This document shows, piece after piece, positions 15,619 to 17,508 of a DNA stretch of 17,508 nt. Under the pieces are notes generated by a model. The model was not told the DNA's origin. It made no database searches and saw nothing but the letters and a program-made list of their open reading frames with translations. The DNA comes from Fidelibacterota bacterium 46_43 (lineage in GTDB: Bacteria; Fidelibacterota; Fidelibacteria; Fidelibacterales; Fidelibacteraceae): positions 1 to 17,508 of the forward strand of contig LGGY01000144.1 of assembly GCA_001509335.1 (NCBI GenBank), given 5' to 3'. Position 1 is the first letter of the stretch, and each line of letters begins with the position of its first letter. The position numbers were made by a program, and so were the translations under genes.

Positions 15619-16378
15619 TACAGGGAACACCCAAACGGTTTTGGGATTAATCCGTGATGGTGAAATCCTCCGGTCATGGCGGATTACATCTGACGGGACC
15701 CGGACAGAAGATGAACTCTGGGTGTATGTCCGCCTATTGTGCCATGATGCCGGCATTTCCATACCGGATATTAAGCGTACGGTCATCAGTTCGGTTGTTC
15801 CCCAAATGAATGCCGGACTTCGGGATATGAGTCGTGAATATTTAAAGACAGATCCTCTGTTTGTCACCCCCTCTCTGCCCTTCAGGCATAATTTTCTGGA
15901 AGGGCGGTTTCAAACTCTGGGGGCAGACCGCATTTGCAATATGTATGCAGGGTTGACGGCCTATCCCCTGCCGCAGATTATCATCGACTTTGGAACGGCT
16001 ACAACGGTAGACGTCCTGGGTCCGGGAGGGAAATATCTGGGAGGCAGTATCGCCCCGGGAATCCGGACATCCTCAGCCAACTTATTCAGGGCTGCTGCCC
16101 AACTCCACGGAATTGCCATGGAATTTCCGGAACATGTCATCGGTACCGATACATCCTCTCAACTCCGTTCAGGTATTCTTTGGGGAGCCGTGGATCAGAC
16201 AGATGGAATGGTGCGGAGAATCAGCCGTGAGACAGGTCTTACTTTTTCAACTGTCCTTTCTACCGGTGGCCTGGCCGAAATGGTATCGTCCCGGTCTGAA
16301 ACCATTACAATAACCATTCCCGACCTGACATTAAAAGGTCTCACCGCCATTGCCGACGAATTTATTCCGGAATCCTGA
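15602..16378 (+). CDS. coaX: type III pantothenate kinase CoaX
   Basis: Phosphorylates pantothenate, the first step of coenzyme A synthesis; type III enzymes belong to the ASKHA fold, need a monovalent cation and are usually insensitive to CoA feedback. The 258 residues match the family. AIDTGNTQT (Asp6, phosphate 1 motif), TLGADRICN (105-113, catalytic Asp109), IDFGTATTVDV (128-138, phosphate 2) and GGSIAPGI (147-154) are clear, and STGGLAEM marks the adenosine-binding part. The start overlaps gatB by 17 bp with a strong purine-rich ribosome site. Together with panB, panC and panD in the preceding plus-strand operon it covers beta-alanine plus ketoisovalerate to phosphopantothenate, apart from ketopantoate reduction. 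Confidence 0.97.
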   Translation: MLLAIDTGNTQTVLGLIRDGEILRSWRITSDGTRTEDELWVYVRLLCHDAGISIPDIKRTVISSVVPQMNAGLRDMSREYLKTDPLFVTPSLPFRHNFLEGRFQTLGADRICNMYAGLTAYPLPQIIIDFGTATTVDVLGPGGKYLGGSIAPGIRTSSANLFRAAAQLHGIAMEFPEHVIGTDTSSQLRSGILWGAVDQTDGMVRRISRETGLTFSTVLSTGGLAEMVSSRSETITITIPDLTLKGLTAIADEFIPES

Positions 16379-16381
16379 TCT

Positions 16382-17260
16382 ATGAATACTTCTCTTATAT
16401 CAATTGATAAAGACCGGTGTACATCCTGTGGCTTTTGTGCAGATGTATGTCCGGCCGGTGTTCTGACACTGCGGGAGGGATTTCCTGCAGCACGTCATCC
16501 CAGTTCCTGTATTTTTTGCGGGCACTGTGCTGCTGTTTGTCCCGAAGATGCTTTTACACACAGGGGTGAGGAAACCGGAAAATTTACCCTAAAAATACCG
16601 GAAACGGATAACCCGGAAGACTTTTACGCCACACGCCGTTCTATCCGTCACTACACATCCCAAAAAGTGGAGTCTGACATCCTTCAAAAGCTGATTTATC
16701 TGGCAGAAACGGCACCCAGTGGACACAACGTCCGGAAACGTCAGTATCACGTCGTGGATTTAAAAGCTGCGATTGACAAAGTAGAAGCAATAACTGCCCG
16801 TCGGTACCGGCAACTTGCAGCCCTTATAAACCCGGTTGTGACAGGTTTTTTGTCTGTTGTGGCTCCCCGGAAAGCTTGTTCACTGCTCAAGGACCGGAAT
16901 GCTTTAAAGCGTCTTTTATCTGCGTGGGAACGAGGGCATCATCCTTTTTTCCGGGGTGCTCCCTATGCAATTTTTATATCTGCTCCAAAGAAACAACGAA
17001 CCGGCCGGGAGGATTGTATCGCCGCTCAGCAAATACTCATATTGAATGCCCACCGTTTGGGCCTTGGGACCTGTATCATCGGATATGCCTTGTATGCCCA
17101 TAAGGAATTGGAAAAATTTTTAAACCTTCCTAAAAACCGCCGTATTTATGCCGTGATTGTATTGGGGTATCCGAAATACAGTTACAGGAAGGCAATATAT
17201 AGAGGGTTGAGGATCGAGGGTACGGAAACACGAGAGGATGATGAGGGGATGAGGCAATAG
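16382..17260 (+). CDS. ferredoxin-nitroreductase fusion flavoprotein
   Basis: A 292-residue fusion. Residues 1-58 hold two [4Fe-4S] ferredoxin motifs: CTSCGFCADVCP (Cys13, 16, 19, 23) and CIFCGHCAAVCP (Cys43, 46, 49, 53). Residues about 80-270 are a nitroreductase-type FMN domain, with RRSIRHY (85-91) as the phosphate-binding segment, APSGHN (111-116) and LGLGTCIIGY (226-235). Electrons would pass from the clusters to FMN; the physiological acceptor is unknown. It follows coaX by 3 bp with only a weak GGAAT as ribosome site. The last 15-20 residues (EGTETREDDEGMRQ) are hydrophilic, extend past the usual end of the fold, and are encoded by purine-rich sequence that continues into the repeat region, so the C-terminus may be a recent extension. 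Confidence 0.92.
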   Translation: MNTSLISIDKDRCTSCGFCADVCPAGVLTLREGFPAARHPSSCIFCGHCAAVCPEDAFTHRGEETGKFTLKIPETDNPEDFYATRRSIRHYTSQKVESDILQKLIYLAETAPSGHNVRKRQYHVVDLKAAIDKVEAITARRYRQLAALINPVVTGFLSVVAPRKACSLLKDRNALKRLLSAWERGHHPFFRGAPYAIFISAPKKQRTGREDCIAAQQILILNAHRLGLGTCIIGYALYAHKELEKFLNLPKNRRIYAVIVLGYPKYSYRKAIYRGLRIEGTETREDDEGMRQ

Positions 17261-17290
17261 GAAGAGGTGAAAGCACGATGAGGGGGGGCA

Positions 17291-17345
17291 GCCGAAAGTC
17301 GAAAGTCCCCGAATGTCATTCAGACTTTTCGAGGCAGGCTTCGGT
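17291..17345. repeat. nested imperfect inverted repeat
   Basis: Outer arms CCGAA (17292-17296) and TTCGG (17340-17344) enclose TCGAAAGTC (17299-17307) and GACTTTTCGA (17323-17332), which pair with one bulged T. The loop holds a small GAATG-T-CATTC palindrome (17311-17321). GAAAGTC is also present twice in tandem (17294-17307). In RNA this could fold as one long stem and might mark the transcript end, but no U-tract follows. Confidence 0.55.
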
Positions 17346-17376
17346 TGGAAAAACAGCCGGTAGTCTGCAGTCGAAT

Positions 17377-17424
17377 GATTTGATTGAATAGATTGATTTG
17401 ATTGATTTGATTGGATGATTGAGT
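17377..17424. repeat. GATT-rich tandem repeat
   Basis: An irregular array of GATT/GATTT units. The clearest part is GATTGATTT twice in a row (17391-17399 and 17400-17408), flanked by degenerate copies on both sides. On the minus strand it gives a short Ser/Asn/Gln-rich reading frame, which I take as an artefact of the repeat. Confidence 0.75.
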
Positions 17425-17461
17425 CGATGGACATATCAGGAGCAAAGCGGCGCCAACTTCA

Positions 17462-17479
17462 GACAGGCCGCGGCCTGTC
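17462..17479. repeat. 18-bp perfect palindrome (REP-like candidate)
   Basis: GACAGGCCG followed immediately by its exact reverse complement CGGCCTGTC. The right side continues as CCTAC, whereas the left flank does not match, so it looks like one end of a larger GTAGGGACAGG-type element. Such GC-rich palindromes are common as dispersed intergenic repeats. It has no loop, so it could also be a protein-binding site. Confidence 0.65.
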
Positions 17480-17508
17480 CCTACATCTTCTAATTTCTTA
17501 TAAATGAT

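Larger units (their letters stand above)
17261..17508. other. non-coding, repeat-rich tail of the window
   Basis: This stretch of 248 bases has no convincing gene. In order it contains a purine-rich low-complexity start with a G7 run (17282-17288), nested inverted repeats, a GATT-rich tandem repeat and an 18-bp perfect palindrome, each listed separately. The mix looks like intergenic dispersed-repeat DNA. I see no T-run that would make a standard intrinsic terminator for the coaX-nitroreductase operon. Confidence 0.7.

Noticed and set aside
17376..17430. GATT-rich repeats as a CRISPR array
   Set aside because: Units are 4-9 bp, contiguous and degenerate, with no spacers and no cas genes nearby.
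17120..17434. 104-codon minus-strand frame over the window tail
   Set aside because: Its first part translates the GATT tandem repeat into Ser/Asn/Gln repeats and the rest is antisense to the nitroreductase.

Overview
The window is a gene-dense chromosomal segment with about 248 bp of non-coding DNA at its right end. It carries 16 protein genes, nearly all housekeeping, and no tRNA, rRNA, CRISPR array, transposase or phage gene was recognised. The gene set is typically bacterial: NAD-dependent ligase, RsfS, ArgS, GatB and type III pantothenate kinase. A lipoprotein and a possible outer-membrane protein suggest a Gram-negative envelope. Two promoters resemble the Bacteroidota-type TTTG/TAnnTTTG pattern, yet most genes keep clear Shine-Dalgarno (SD) sites. 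I infer an uncultured-type member of the FCB superphylum (for example Marinimicrobia, Calditrichota or Cloacimonadota-like) rather than a classical Bacteroidota. This is inference, not proof.

Layout. (1) 43-2043, minus strand: ligA, divergent from (2) an EamA/DMT permease at 2142-3023. The 98 bp between them holds back-to-back candidate promoters. (3) 3073-10406, plus strand: a very compact nine-member run made of yjbQ, mnmA, panB, panC, panD, a stand-alone GlmU-type nucleotidyltransferase, an exported protein of unknown function, a membrane-anchored LytR_C protein, and then rsfS and argS (ten genes counting both of the last pair). Junctions are overlaps or gaps of 0-13 bp, so this is very likely one operon, possibly read from the permease promoter. 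(4) 10408-14027, minus strand: a TPR-PAS-HATPase membrane sensor whose stop overlaps (ATGA) the start of a lipoprotein glycerophosphodiester phosphodiesterase. This pair converges on argS with one base between stop codons. (5) 14164-17260, plus strand: gatB, coaX and a ferredoxin-nitroreductase fusion, with gatB and coaX overlapping by 17 bp across a run of eight G. (6) 17261-17508: inverted repeats, a GATT-rich tandem repeat and an 18-bp perfect palindrome.

How the genes work together. PanB, PanC and PanD make pantothenate from ketoisovalerate and aspartate, and CoaX, in the next plus-strand operon, phosphorylates it toward coenzyme A. MnmA, ArgS, GatB and RsfS all serve translation. The GlmU-like enzyme, exported protein and LytR_C protein form an envelope-flavoured cassette inside an otherwise cytosolic operon. 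The sensor/phosphodiesterase pair looks like a separate accessory unit.

The least ordinary points are the sensor without a recognisable phospho-acceptor histidine, the exported unknown protein between GlmU-N and LytR_C, the gatB/coaX junction where losing one G would fuse the two proteins, the back-to-back promoters, and a strong excess of the tetranucleotide CCGG. I did not find a clearly new defence or mobile system.
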